Source of the DNA: Methanobacteriota archaeon | GTDB taxonomy: Archaea; Thermoproteota; Thermoprotei_A; Sulfolobales; Sulfolobaceae | NCBI GenBank assembly: GCA_017857195.1 | Contig: JAFMDM010000003.1 | Location: 1-37,488 of the forward strand | Reading direction: 5' to 3' | Length of the DNA: 37,488 bases | Shown: positions 1 through 9,569 of the stretch, piece by piece | Numbering within the stretch: position 1 is the first letter of the stretch | How the letters are laid out: each line of letters begins with the position of its first letter | Made by a program: the position numbers and the translations under genes | The notes under the pieces: generated by a model | The model's database searches: none | What the model saw: the letters and a program-made list of their open reading frames with translations, nothing else | What the model was told of the DNA's origin: nothing

Positions 1-1320
1 CTCTACATCCCTGAGTACAATATCACCTATTTCAAATATTTTAATTGGAAATCCGACGTTCTGATTCTTAGAAAGGAGCCTGAGGATCCCTGGTATCAAA
101 GAAGTCCTGACACTGTTTACCTCAGTGGTCACTGGATTTGTTAGCTTTAGGGCGTTTCCCTTGAAGTCCCTATGATCTGTCAGGACGAAGTTGAAGACCT
201 CTATAAAGCCCGCCCCAATAGCTAGATCCCTTAAGGCCCTGATAAACGAAGTATGAATAGACAACGAACCTGTGGTCGTAATTATATGAGGTGAAGGTGT
301 CAAGTTGGAATAACCCTCCATCATAAGCAGCTCCTCAACTACATCGGCCCTTCCCAATAGGTCAATCCTATAGGGCGGTGTGATCACTTGCAGTGTATCA
401 GAATCACAAATTGAGTCCAGTCTAGCTTTGGCTAGGAGGTTCCTTGCTTCTTCACATGTATAAGGATGTCCCGAAACCGATGATATATAATCTAGCTTGG
501 CGCTCACGCTTCCGTGATGAAGGATCGGGGTAGAGTTCCAGTTCCCCTTGATAACCTTTACTTGCTTTATCTTACCACCTCCCTCGGCAAGATTTGTGGA
601 AATTATATCCAATGTTTGGCCAACTGCCTCAGCAGAGGTCCCTGTGACATCTATGAATAGATCAGTGGTGTTTGAGGTTAGCCTAGTTTTCTCAGAATTT
701 ATGACGGGGGGAACACTGAGCACCTGATCGTCCTCCTGAAGTATTGCCGGTAATTTACCTTCAGCAAGGGATATTTGCCCATAGCTTAACCCCTGTTCCG
801 TCCCATAGAGGATCTCGCTCAAGGTCAGAGGTTTTTCACCTCCCAAAGGAACAAATTTATAATCTAAGGGAATAGTAGAATACTTTATAATTTTGGTATC
901 TATCTTGGTCAGATCATGGATCCCTATTGCCACCTTTCTCCTCCTTCTTCCTATGGTAACGTGAAGTTTCTCTTGGAACTGTATTAATTCACGTAGTCCC
1001 TCCTCTCCTAACTTGACTCCCTCTACTATGGCTGCTGCAACATATGGTCTCTGCACCACTCTCTCCACGATTATGGTATATCCAGAGTCTGTTGCCTCGT
1101 ATTTAGCCTCGCCCACGGCCTTTCCCGTGAGGCCTCTCACCGCCCTAGCAACTCCATCCGAGGAGAGAAGATCCGGCCTGTCTGCGTTAACTTCAACCTC
1201 TAACATACCTCCTTCTGATTTCATTTCAGACTTTAGATCAAAAAGCAGAGCCTCCAGATCATTTTCACTGACACCACATTTCCTGAGTAACCTTAACTTC
1301 TCGAAAACTACAGTTACCAT
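1..1320 (-). CDS. pheT: Phenylalanyl-tRNA synthetase beta subunit (partial, runs off the left edge)
   Basis: Open reverse-strand frame from ATG at 1320 (MVTVVFEKLRLLRKCGVSENDLEALLFDLKSEM...VNADRPDLLSSDGVARAVRG...) to the window edge, directly downstream of and overlapping pheS; absent from the ORF track because it has no stop in the window. Confidence 0.9.
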   Translation of the reverse strand, partial: MVTVVFEKLRLLRKCGVSENDLEALLFDLKSEMKSEGGMLEVEVNADRPDLLSSDGVARAVRGLTGKAVGEAKYEATDSGYTIIVERVVQRPYVAAAIVEGVKLGEEGLRELIQFQEKLHVTIGRRRRKVAIGIHDLTKIDTKIIKYSTIPLDYKFVPLGGEKPLTLSEILYGTEQGLSYGQISLAEGKLPAILQEDDQVLSVPPVINSEKTRLTSNTTDLFIDVTGTSAEAVGQTLDIISTNLAEGGGKIKQVKVIKGNWNSTPILHHGSVSAKLDYISSVSGHPYTCEEARNLLAKARLDSICDSDTLQVITPPYRIDLLGRADVVEELLMMEGYSNLTPSPHIITTTGSLSIHTSFIRALRDLAIGAGFIEVFNFVLTDHRDFKGNALKLTNPVTTEVNSVRTSLIPGILRLLSKNQNVGFPIKIFEIGDIVLRDVE

Positions 1321-2714
1321 CTCCACTCCACTCTCCTATTTCTTAACAACCTCAAGTCGTCAGAATAGAGGTCTCGTATATCCTTAAGTCCCAGGAAGGC
1401 CATTGCTAATCTGTCCAGTCCTATTCCCCAAGCTCCGGCTCTCCCCTCAATTCCAGCTGAATTAACTATCTCCTCTCTCAATAATCCAGCCCCACACATC
1501 TCTACCCAACCTAGACCCTCTAAATATCCATAGGCCTCCACGCTAGGTTCGGTGAAGGGGAAATAACCGGGCTTGAACTTCAACCTTTCCACCCCCAACC
1601 TCCTGAAGATCTCTTTTAGGGTACCTAACAGTTGATTAAAATTATAATCCTTCTCTACGACGAGACCGTCCAGTTGATGGAACTCCGGCAGATGAGTAGC
1701 GTCTATGGTATCGTATCTGAATACCTTTCCTACGGTGAAAGTCCTTATGGGGAGTTGAGGTCTTGAGGCCAAGGTTCTGGCAGTGGTGGCAGTGGTCTGA
1801 CTTCTAAGCATGACTCTAGTCGCTACTTTCTCGCTCCAGCTATATTTCCAATAGGTCTCATGCATTTTTCTGACTCTCTCCAACAATTCATCGTCCTCAA
1901 CTCTCCCTACTCCATCAAGAGAAAGGCTATCATGTATTTCCCTAGCAGGATGGTCCTGAGGTTGGAAAAGCATATCAAAGTTATAGAACTCCAACTCCAC
2001 ATAATCACTTCTAACTTCTGTGAATCCCATACTCACCATGACGTCCCTTATGTGCTCAAGGAATTGAACGAAGAAGTGTTTCCTTCCTATATAGGTTGGG
2101 GAGGGAATAGCCTCTACGTTATATGGTCTGAACTTAATTTCCCTCCACTTTCCCGTAGTGAGCATGTCTGGAGTTAGGAACGTGACTTCCTGACTCTCTT
2201 CATCGAACTTGATCGCTCTAGCTGTTACTATCTTCTCTTCCCTTTCCTTGACCAAATTTCTTCCCTTTAGGACAGCGGCCAAATTATCTTCCAATGCTCT
2301 AGGTAACGAGAGAAGAGTCTCTCTCTCCAATGAATTAAAACTAGAAGTCTTTGGATAAATGATCCCTCCCTTCACCTCCACTAAACCCTTTCTTCTGCTC
2401 CATCCTAAACCGAGCTCAAAATCTTGACCCAAGAAGTCCTTGGCCTCTGCTATGGACCTTGGGGTACCTGCTAGCCAATTGATTAACTTCTCCTCTGGCA
2501 ATCCTTCCTTGGCCCTACGCTTTCCCTCGTCGGTAGGTTCATATATCCTCCTCGTTTCCTCCTGCAATTCCACATACCCCTTGGCCTTTAGGGACTGAAG
2601 GACACTCATTAGAGTACTTCTGGGTAAAGAGAGACCCCGTTCAATTTCGGAGGCCTCTAAGGGACCCCTTTCCTTGAGATATCGAAGCACCTGAAGCTCC
2701 AATTCAGTTAACAT
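1314..2714 (-). CDS. pheS: Phenylalanyl-tRNA synthetase alpha subunit
   Basis: 466 aa; N-terminal winged-helix region followed by a class II aaRS core (FTVGKVFRYDTIDATHLPEFHQLDG...; GAWGIGLDRLAM). Confidence 0.93.
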   Translation of the reverse strand: MLTELELQVLRYLKERGPLEASEIERGLSLPRSTLMSVLQSLKAKGYVELQEETRRIYEPTDEGKRRAKEGLPEEKLINWLAGTPRSIAEAKDFLGQDFELGLGWSRRKGLVEVKGGIIYPKTSSFNSLERETLLSLPRALEDNLAAVLKGRNLVKEREEKIVTARAIKFDEESQEVTFLTPDMLTTGKWREIKFRPYNVEAIPSPTYIGRKHFFVQFLEHIRDVMVSMGFTEVRSDYVELEFYNFDMLFQPQDHPAREIHDSLSLDGVGRVEDDELLERVRKMHETYWKYSWSEKVATRVMLRSQTTATTARTLASRPQLPIRTFTVGKVFRYDTIDATHLPEFHQLDGLVVEKDYNFNQLLGTLKEIFRRLGVERLKFKPGYFPFTEPSVEAYGYLEGLGWVEMCGAGLLREEIVNSAGIEGRAGAWGIGLDRLAMAFLGLKDIRDLYSDDLRLLRNRRVEWRW

Positions 2715-2748
2715 CTCCTTCTGACCTCCTCACTCTACAACACGTGGG

Positions 2749-2804
2749 TTTCCGGTGAGGTCTAAAGCATTACCCTTCATCAATAACTATGAAGCCACCG
2801 GAAA
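2749..2804. repeat. Inverted repeat TTTCCGGTG / CACCGGAAA
   Basis: Perfect 9-bp arms at 2749-2757 and 2796-2804, just downstream (in minus-strand sense) of the putative transposase remnant. Confidence 0.6.
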
Positions 2805-2869
2805 TGAGGGAGTTTGATGAGCGTTAATGCTGGACATTAGTAATTTTCTCGTCATTATAGCCCAGCGAA

Positions 2870-3095
2870 TTACTCTATCCTTAATGATGAGACCTCCTCG
2901 CCATGGACACTTCCCTCTTCATTGCGCCCTCGGCTATGAGCAGAGGGTTCTATAGGCTCAACGGACCGTACCAGCCTTAAAGATCCTTAAAGATATGGAG
3001 GTGACTACGTTAGCCATATCGGCCATTGACGGGGATAGGTGTACTCCATGAACATTCGCTTTAACCTTGACAGCGCTTACCGTCAATGATTTTTA
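2870..3095 (-). pseudogene. Possible C-terminal remnant of a transposase (TnpB/OrfB-like), frameshifted
   Basis: Reverse-strand reading LTVSAVKVKANVHGVHLSPSMADMANVVTSISLRIFKAGTVR*, continuing in another frame as LVRSVEPIEPSAHSRGRNEEGSVHGEEVSSLRIE*. The sequence resembles TnpB C-terminal tails, by reading only. Confidence 0.3.
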
Positions 3096-3348
3096 TTAAT
3101 ATAAATAAAATTAGTAAAAAACTTTAGAGATTACCTATCCTTCACCTCACAGAAAAGCTATCTCGCCCAAAACTTTGGAATTATATAAGGTCTCCCAACA
3201 TATTGAATAGATCGAGTGGAACACCAAGCTCGTGCACTCTTCTCTCGTTTAGAAATACATCAATTGCGGTCTTCTACTCACAACAATCGGCTAAGCCATG
3301 AACTTTGTTGGGGGGCAATTTTATAGTCCGAGAAATTACTTAACTCTT

Positions 3349-3588
3349 ATGAAAATAACAAGTACAGATGCAAAATATGTCCTAGAACTTGGTGACTCTA
3401 AGATATTAATAGAGGATTTGAAAAATGAGAAGGGGGAGAGAATTCTCTCAATCTCAACGATCTCTACCTACTCTCTACCCAACGGAGAGCAGTGGTCTCC
3501 CAAGATTGAAGAGGCCAAGAACGTGAAGAGAGAGGAACTCCCACCCGAGATCAAGAAAGCATTGAGAAAGTTGCTAGCCCTTTCATAA
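3349..3588 (+). CDS. Small conserved-type hypothetical protein
   Basis: ORF 3298-3588; internal ATG at 3349 (MKITSTDAKYVLELGDSKILIEDL...) preferred because of a TATA-like ttttatag about 25-30 bp upstream. Confidence 0.6.
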   Translation: MKITSTDAKYVLELGDSKILIEDLKNEKGERILSISTISTYSLPNGEQWSPKIEEAKNVKREELPPEIKKALRKLLALS

Positions 3589-3630
3589 GTATTCTTTTTA
3601 TTTTGGTCCAAGATCATTGGTGGGAACGTC

Positions 3631-5139
3631 ATGGTATCCTTCGACTTCATAATTACCACGGACAGATGCTTGATGACCAATCACCACCACAAGGAATTTC
3701 TTGGATTCCTTGGGACCGGACCTGCCATTGGACTGCCGGAGAGGGTGTGGAAGTGGTTGGCGTGTCCTAAGATGGAGACAGACTCTCTAGGGAGGCCTAA
3801 GGAAGCCCCCTATGGCTTAAGGAAGATAGAAGCAAAACTAATAGATGAGGGTTTCAATGCCGCTATAATAGACCCCGACAGCATAGACAGACATCTTCCT
3901 AACGCGAAAGCTCTCATGTTATCTCACCACGATTACTTCGCCTTCGGTCCCCCGTCTTCTACATGGTGGGGAATAACCAAGAAAGAGCCCATAAATTACA
4001 AGAGCTTCCAGGCGCTTATAAATAGACCATCCATAGCTGAGGCAAAGTCCAAGGGAATGAAGATTGTGGTTGGGGGTCCCTCAACCTGGCAGTGGCTTTG
4101 GAGAGAAGACATGATAGAGAAATTGGGGGTTGATACACTGTTTGATGGGGAGGGAGAGAGGTTAGTAGTTAAACTGGCCCAGGCGATACTTGATGGAGAG
4201 CCATTGCCCAAATATATGTATGTGGACGCTGAGGACTCACCATCGTTAGAGGAAATTCCCGAGATAAAGGGAGCCAGTGTAAATGGTCTTATAGAGGTCA
4301 TGAGAGGATGCCCCAGATACTGTAGATTCTGCTCGGTTACCCTGAGACAAGTGAGATACTATCCTTTGGAGAAGATCGAGAAGGAACTCCAAGTTAACGT
4401 AAAGTCAGGGATAAGGGATGGCGTAATTCACAGTGATGATATGTTATTCTATGGAGCCGTTGGCATATTCCCCAGACCTGAGCCGCTCATAAAGCTACAT
4501 CAATTGGTCAAGAAGTACTACAGATCCATAGCCTGGAGTCATGCGAGTCTAGCGGCGATAAGATACTCTGAGGAAAAATATGGACTCATGAGCAAGTTGT
4601 CTGAAATAATAATGGACGAGAATCAGAGATACCTGGGAGTTGAAGTTGGAGTAGAAACAGGATCTCCTAGACTGGCCAAGGAGATCATGCCGGCCAAATC
4701 CTCTCCATACAAGCCCGAAGAATATCCAGAGACCGTCGAAGAGGCATTTAAGATAATGCATGAACATGCTGTGATTCCAGCTGGCACAATGATAATAGGA
4801 CTCCCAGAAGAAAAGGAGGAGGACGTCATAAAGACCATTGAGATGGTAGATAATCTAAGACCGTATAGGAGCATTCTAGTACCCATGTTCTTCGTCCCTA
4901 TGGGAATGTTCAAGAATAAGGACTGGTTCACCAGGATAAAACTAAATGACAGTCACATAGAGCTTTACAGAAAGGTGTTTTGGCATGATGTATATTGGGC
5001 AGAGGATATAATTGACAAATACTACATGAAGGGGCCATTATACTATCCAGTGAGGTTGGGACTTAAGTTATTCCTCAGGAACGCCAAATCAAGGATGAGG
5101 AGTATAGAGGCCTGGTTAGAGCAACAATTGAGAAAGTAG
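3631..5139 (+). CDS. B12-binding-type radical SAM protein
   Basis: 502 aa with radical SAM motif CPRYCRFC, an N-terminal region compatible with cobalamin binding, and late motif [16 protein letters not shown]. Confidence 0.85.
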   Translation: MVSFDFIITTDRCLMTNHHHKEFLGFLGTGPAIGLPERVWKWLACPKMETDSLGRPKEAPYGLRKIEAKLIDEGFNAAIIDPDSIDRHLPNAKALMLSHHDYFAFGPPSSTWWGITKKEPINYKSFQALINRPSIAEAKSKGMKIVVGGPSTWQWLWREDMIEKLGVDTLFDGEGERLVVKLAQAILDGEPLPKYMYVDAEDSPSLEEIPEIKGASVNGLIEVMRGCPRYCRFCSVTLRQVRYYPLEKIEKELQVNVKSGIRDGVIHSDDMLFYGAVGIFPRPEPLIKLHQLVKKYYRSIAWSHASLAAIRYSEEKYGLMSKLSEIIMDENQRYLGVEVGVETGSPRLAKEIMPAKSSPYKPEEYPETVEEAFKIMHEHAVIPAGTMIIGLPEEKEEDVIKTIEMVDNLRPYRSILVPMFFVPMGMFKNKDWFTRIKLNDSHIELYRKVFWHDVYWAEDIIDKYYMKGPLYYPVRLGLKLFLRNAKSRMRSIEAWLEQQLRK

Positions 5140-5199
5140 GAACTGCAGAAAGGTTTTTATCTGTTTTAGCTATATGGTTAGGATACCACGGTGGAGTAG

Positions 5200-5505
5200 T
5201 TGAAGTTCTGTCCGAAATGTGGGGGAGCTATGGTTCCAGCCAAGAAGGATGGGAAGGAAGTCCTCAGATGTACAAAGTGTAAATATGAAGTGGAAATGAA
5301 GAAAGACTCCAAGAAGGAATACGTCGTGACTGAAACCAAAAGCAAGAGTGAGAAAGTCCTCACTACCTCTTTGGTGAGCGATAAGTCTGGGAGGAGGAGG
5401 GAGGAGGAGGAGTTAGAACAGGAGAGAGAGGAATATTATAAGGAGATAGGGTTAGATCTTCTTAGAGATGAATTGGAAGGGAACGAGGAGAACGAAGAGG
5501 ATTGA
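5200..5505 (+). CDS. RPB9/TFS-type N-terminal zinc-ribbon protein with an acidic tail
   Basis: TTG start; [30 protein letters not shown] zinc ribbon; no second zinc ribbon; C-terminus rich in E/D. Confidence 0.6.
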   Translation: MKFCPKCGGAMVPAKKDGKEVLRCTKCKYEVEMKKDSKKEYVVTETKSKSEKVLTTSLVSDKSGRRREEEELEQEREEYYKEIGLDLLRDELEGNEENEED

Positions 5506-6236
5506 CGGATGAGCAAGAATCTAAGACCATCCAGTTACTGAAAATTCTACAATGTCCGAACGATGGAAGTCATTTAGATAGCTCGCTTAGGTGCCCTCAA
5601 GGGCATCAATTTCTGGACAATTCGGTTTTCATAGACTTCTTAGGAGAGTACAGGGAAACCAAGATGGGCCCCCTAGAGAGGTTGGGCTCTTTCTACGAAG
5701 ATGTTTGGGCCCCATTAGGATTTCTGTTAAGCTCTGGAAGAACATATAGTTGGATGCTAAGAAAGTCCAGCTTCTCTTCCGCTAACACTGTGTTGGACAT
5801 TGGTACAGGGACAGGGATAGCTTTCGACTTCCTAAAATGCGACCTATGTATAGGATTGGATCTTTCCAAAGAATTGCTTCAGATAGCTAAAAGAAGGAGG
5901 CCTGGCCTTAAATTGTTAAGGGCCGATGCTCAGAACATCCCATTAAATGACTCCACAGTTGAAGGAGTTGTTTTCAATCTGGCTCTGCATCTTGTCCCAA
6001 ACAAGGAAAAGGCGATATACGAGGTTCGGAGAATCCTAAGAGGAGGAGGGAAGTTCTCCCTAACCGTTCTAGTTGCTAATAAAGGGATAGGTAAGGTACT
6101 AGGTAAGGTCTTCAAGGTTACCCCTTTACCCTCAGAATATTATGTGGAACTTGTAAAGTCCAATGGTTTTCGTGTAGTAGAGAGAGACCTAAATGGGGGA
6201 TGGCTCACACTACTTAGCGTCAAAGATAATCAATAG
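5502..6236 (+). CDS. Class I SAM-dependent methyltransferase
   Basis: [15 protein letters not shown] motif I and [19 protein letters not shown]-terminal Trm112-like [20 protein letters not shown] segment; start overlaps the preceding stop by 4 bp. Confidence 0.82.
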   Translation: MTDEQESKTIQLLKILQCPNDGSHLDSSLRCPQGHQFLDNSVFIDFLGEYRETKMGPLERLGSFYEDVWAPLGFLLSSGRTYSWMLRKSSFSSANTVLDIGTGTGIAFDFLKCDLCIGLDLSKELLQIAKRRRPGLKLLRADAQNIPLNDSTVEGVVFNLALHLVPNKEKAIYEVRRILRGGGKFSLTVLVANKGIGKVLGKVFKVTPLPSEYYVELVKSNGFRVVERDLNGGWLTLLSVKDNQ

Positions 6237-6597
6237 CGAGAAAAATGAAACCTAGCATCTCCAACAAAGTAAGTGGCTGAAGTCCGCTCGTGGCGTTATA
6301 TATGGCTATATAAATTGCAGCTACCATAAATATGAGGAAAAGAGACATCCTGGCCTGAGCAGAGAAGGCCTCTGGACCCTGGAATATCTCGTTGAGGGAT
6401 TGTTTGTTTGTTATAAGATAAACGATTTTATATGCACCAAACACTAAACCTATAACGTAGAAGAAGTAAGGGCTAAATCCATAATATGCAAGAATGGTTG
6501 TACTCTGAATTCCTTGATTAACGTCAGTTACCACCAGTATAAGTGAAATAACTAGGAGAACCGCACCTCCAATTGCTCCCAGAAGCTTCTTTAGCAT
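6220..6597 (-). CDS. Hypothetical membrane protein
   Basis: 125 aa with several hydrophobic segments; convergent with the methyltransferase gene. Confidence 0.55.
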   Translation of the reverse strand: MLKKLLGAIGGAVLLVISLILVVTDVNQGIQSTTILAYYGFSPYFFYVIGLVFGAYKIVYLITNKQSLNEIFQGPEAFSAQARMSLFLIFMVAAIYIAIYNATSGLQPLTLLEMLGFIFLAIDYL

Positions 6598-6691
6598 ATA
6601 ATTTGTTAATACATCGCCCCTTTTTAAGGTATGAGAACGGATGTTTACAGAAGCGTCAAAATATTAAACCAGGACTGAAGCATTAGAGTGT

Positions 6692-6790
6692 GCGGGGGTG
6701 CCCGAGCCCGGTCAAAGGGGGCGGACTTAAGACCATACGTAAGAGATCCGCTGGCGTAGGCCTGCGTGGGTTCGAATCCCATCCCCCGCA
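6692..6790 (+). tRNA. tRNA-Leu(TAA) with a 14-nt intron (about 6732-6745)
   Basis: Acceptor GCGGGGG/CCCCCGC with discriminator A; anticodon arm GCGGA-CTTAAGA-TCCGC interrupted by accatacgtaagag at canonical position 37/38; T arm GTGGGTTCGAATCCCAT. Confidence 0.9.
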
Positions 6791-7330
6791 CTACGTTAAA
6801 CCTAACAGATACTTGGACAGAGCCGATGCAATAACATGCGCTGCCCTAATTGGCTCAGGCTTTCTATCGAAGACCTGATAAAAGTCCAACAGCTTCCTAA
6901 TTTCGGGAAGTGATATCCCAGGCGAGTAAACGAAGACGTCCCCCTGCCTAGTTGAGATCTTGGAGAGCGACCTCATTACTCCCAATATGACGTTAGCTCT
7001 CCGCCTATCGTTTGGAAAATGTTTCGATAATGCCCTCTCCACCTCCTGTACGTTTGGAGGAACGGAGTAGAATACAATTGACCTTGAGTCCGGCTCAATA
7101 TAATTGAACCCTCCATAAATGACGCCGTCAAGCAGTGCCACACCTTCGCCTCTCATCTTCAGAAATGTGTCGGAAGCGTCCTCACCGTCGACGGTTATCG
7201 TGGAGAAGTCAACCCTTCCAATCTCCAATCCTACAAATTCCACAATTGCCAATATGGTCTTACCTTTGCGACCCTTGAAGTGAGAAGGGAAATAGCCGTC
7301 ATCAACTCCATATACTAACCAATCGCTCAT
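6791..7330 (-). CDS. DUF99/UPF0215 family protein (endonuclease V-like fold)
   Basis: [17 protein letters not shown]...TILAIVEF...[13 protein letters not shown]...[17 protein letters not shown] extends to 7396, but the Met codons near 7324-7330 fit the family start better. Overlaps the 3' end of orc1/cdc6. Confidence 0.72.
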   Translation of the reverse strand: MSDWLVYGVDDGYFPSHFKGRKGKTILAIVEFVGLEIGRVDFSTITVDGEDASDTFLKMRGEGVALLDGVIYGGFNYIEPDSRSIVFYSVPPNVQEVERALSKHFPNDRRRANVILGVMRSLSKISTRQGDVFVYSPGISLPEIRKLLDFYQVFDRKPEPIRAAHVIASALSKYLLGLT

Positions 7331-8489
7331 CCTCATTGAGAACCTCCATAATTGACCTACGATCGATGGAAAGTTTAATCTCCTTGGTTTTACCATATCT
7401 ACCCCTGTTTACAACAGAGGCCGTTATGACTCCCAACATGTCAAGCTCATTAAGTATATCGCTGACCCTCCTCTGAGTTACACTCTCCAGACCTAATTTC
7501 CTAGTAAGGGACCTATAGATCTCAAACACCTCCCCCGTGGTCAGGGGCCTTTCCCTCCTAGATCCGTCAACAATAGAGAGAAGAACCAATTTGGAGTGAA
7601 AAGGTAAAGTCTTGATCACATCATGCATCCTATCACGCTCAATTTCTGTCCTGGCTTCGTAGACCTGATCTGCGGTAACAATAGATTTCCCTTGTCTCTC
7701 GGCTATCTCTCCGGCCACCCTAAGCAGATCTAGAGCCCTACGGGCGTCTCCGTGCTCCCTTGCCGCCAAGGCCGCACATAGCCTTATTACATCTTCATTT
7801 ACTACCCCTGGCTTGAACGCCACAATAGCTCTTCTCTTGAGAATGTCCTCTAACTCAACTGCGTTATAAGGAGGAAATACCTGCTCAACTTCACCTAGAC
7901 TACTTTTCACCCTAGGATCCAACTCATCCACAAAGGTTACATCGTTGGTGATCCCCACAATAGAAACCTTACTTCCCGAAAGTTCTCCATTGATTCTGGT
8001 GAGACGATAGAGTAACTCATCCCCATGTCTCTTGATTAATGCGTCGACCTCATCCAAAACCAAAATGATCACCTTCCTTGCATCATTCAATGCTCTTTGG
8101 AGTCTTCTATGTAGCTCGGCGGTAGAAAGACCCGTGAATGGTACCTTACCTCCCAGGAACTCAATTACATCAGCCATTACTCTATAAGGTGTGTCCGTTT
8201 GTCTAACATTAACATAGGCAAAGGAAAATTTATCTGGAGCGCGTTTATGGAGGTTGGATAGGACAAACTTAGTTACAGCGGTCTTACCAGTACCAGTAAG
8301 ACCATAGATGAAGAGATTGTTGGGCACCTCACCTTTGACTGCATGAACCAGGACGTTGCCTAAGGCCTTGATTTGTTCTTCCCTATGCGGAAGTTCATCT
8401 GGGACGTACTCAGGTCTCATATAGTCCCTACTTCTAAAGATGGTTGACTCTTGCACTTTCGCAACTATTCCGTCTATGATATCACTCAT
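7302..8489 (-). CDS. cdc6: Orc1/Cdc6 replication initiator (Orc1-1/Cdc6-1 type)
   Basis: 395 aa; Walker [13 protein letters not shown], Walker [10 protein letters not shown]-terminal winged helix; ORB-like sites directly upstream; TATA-like tttataaa about 30 bp upstream. Confidence 0.93.
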   Translation of the reverse strand: MSDIIDGIVAKVQESTIFRSRDYMRPEYVPDELPHREEQIKALGNVLVHAVKGEVPNNLFIYGLTGTGKTAVTKFVLSNLHKRAPDKFSFAYVNVRQTDTPYRVMADVIEFLGGKVPFTGLSTAELHRRLQRALNDARKVIILVLDEVDALIKRHGDELLYRLTRINGELSGSKVSIVGITNDVTFVDELDPRVKSSLGEVEQVFPPYNAVELEDILKRRAIVAFKPGVVNEDVIRLCAALAAREHGDARRALDLLRVAGEIAERQGKSIVTADQVYEARTEIERDRMHDVIKTLPFHSKLVLLSIVDGSRRERPLTTGEVFEIYRSLTRKLGLESVTQRRVSDILNELDMLGVITASVVNRGRYGKTKEIKLSIDRRSIMEVLNEDERLVSIWS

Positions 8490-8716
8490 TATACCTATCA
8501 GGTTAAGACATACACTTTATAAATGACGTGACAGCGAGGGGGAGTTAAGATGACGATAGTCAGTGACTAAGATGTTGAGATGCAATAATAATGAATCCCT
8601 TACACTCTCTGGAAACCTAGAATTCCTTTACTTTCATATATGAGGAGATTTAACCGGGGAGTTTAATCATTGATTCAATGTGTCCTATTAATAACTACTC
8701 TTAACTGGGGAGTAAA

Positions 8717-8739
8717 AGACCCCTCTGTTTCCACTGGAA
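8717..8739 (-). promoter_or_regulatory. Origin recognition box (ORB)-like element A
   Basis: Minus-strand TTCCAGTGGAAACAGAGGGGTCT: dyad TTCCAGTGGAAAC plus G-string GGGG. Confidence 0.82.
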
Positions 8740-8778
8740 ATCATCTCAGTTACATTTCATTATTTCATAACTACAGGG

Positions 8779-8801
8779 AGACCCCTCTGTTTCCACTGGA
8801 A
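8779..8801 (-). promoter_or_regulatory. ORB-like element B
   Basis: 23-bp sequence identical to element A, same orientation, 62 bp away start to start. Confidence 0.82.
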
Positions 8802-8914
8802 GGGCAGCTAGTGGAATAACGATATACTTAGCGGTTTGTATATTGGTTGTTAAGAACCTTTGAAATAACATCGGGATCTATTTTGAACGCATAGTTTCTT
8901 CACTCATCTGCAGT

Positions 8915-8937
8915 CTCCAGTAGAAACGGAGGGGTCC
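8915..8937 (+). promoter_or_regulatory. ORB-like element C (inverted)
   Basis: CTCCAGTAGAAACGGAGGGGTCC, 19 of 23 positions identical to A/B on the opposite strand. Confidence 0.78.
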
Positions 8938-8944
8938 GCCAGTC

Positions 8945-9508
8945 CTAATAAGGTATGGAAACCTTGATCTTTGCCCTATCATTTATCACTGTGGCCTCCA
9001 CCACTACACCATTGCAGTTTTTCCTCATTGTAATAGTATCTTGAGCTACCTTCACCTTGAGTGGTGGACATTCCATCACGGTCTTTATTTTGCTCTTATA
9101 GTATGGATTCCTTATTTTCCTTAGAGCTCTGTCTAAAGACATCTTAAAAAGCGCGTTCGGATCGAATGATTGATCAATGTTCTTCAGCCACATCCTTATT
9201 TCCAGTCTTTCCTCATCATATGAGACCTCGATTTTATTGTAGAAGTTTATGGTCAGATAGGAAACTATTAGAGGAGCGGCCAACGAGTAAGCCAGGATAC
9301 CATAAATGAATTTTTGCAGTAATGGAAATCCGAAATATAGAAACAATGTACCTAACGCTGAGAGGGGAAGTGAGATTAAGACATATTTAATTGTCTGTAA
9401 GAAGTCCGAACTCTGCCTCCCGATCAGAACTCCGCTCAGGGGAGGACCAACTATTGGTATCAACGACGTAAAACTTGCAAGCTTTAAAAATGTCCTCCCC
9501 TCCACCAT
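8945..9508 (-). CDS. Hypothetical membrane protein
   Basis: 187 aa with hydrophobic N-terminal half; stop codon lies 7 bp from ORB-like element C. Confidence 0.6.
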   Translation of the reverse strand: MVEGRTFLKLASFTSLIPIVGPPLSGVLIGRQSSDFLQTIKYVLISLPLSALGTLFLYFGFPLLQKFIYGILAYSLAAPLIVSYLTINFYNKIEVSYDEERLEIRMWLKNIDQSFDPNALFKMSLDRALRKIRNPYYKSKIKTVMECPPLKVKVAQDTITMRKNCNGVVVEATVINDRAKIKVSIPY

Positions 9509-9569
9509 GGGAAATACTTTGTGTTGAGCCTAATAAATAATTTTATCATATGTTCCGCCCTATCTACCC

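Larger units (their letters stand above)
8640..8940. other. oriC: Putative chromosomal replication origin (oriC1-type)
   Basis: Intergenic region upstream of orc1/cdc6 with three ORB-like sites in inverted arrangement around an AT-rich stretch (8802-8914). Confidence 0.8.

Noticed and set aside
1860-2177. 105-aa plus-strand ORF inside pheS
   Set aside because: Antisense shadow of a well-supported coding gene.
6690-6878. 62-aa ORF spanning the tRNA-Leu gene
   Set aside because: It translates the tRNA and the end of the DUF99 gene; no coding signal.
8601-8620. Fourth, degenerate ORB (ctctctggaaacctag)
   Set aside because: Shares only the GGAAAC half-site and lacks the G-string; could be chance.
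8717-8801. Two identical 23-bp repeats separated by a 39-bp spacer, resembling a minimal CRISPR array
   Set aside because: Repeat sequence matches the archaeal ORB (dyad plus GGGG string), a third copy is inverted across an AT-rich stretch, and orc1/cdc6 is adjacent; no cas genes are in the window.
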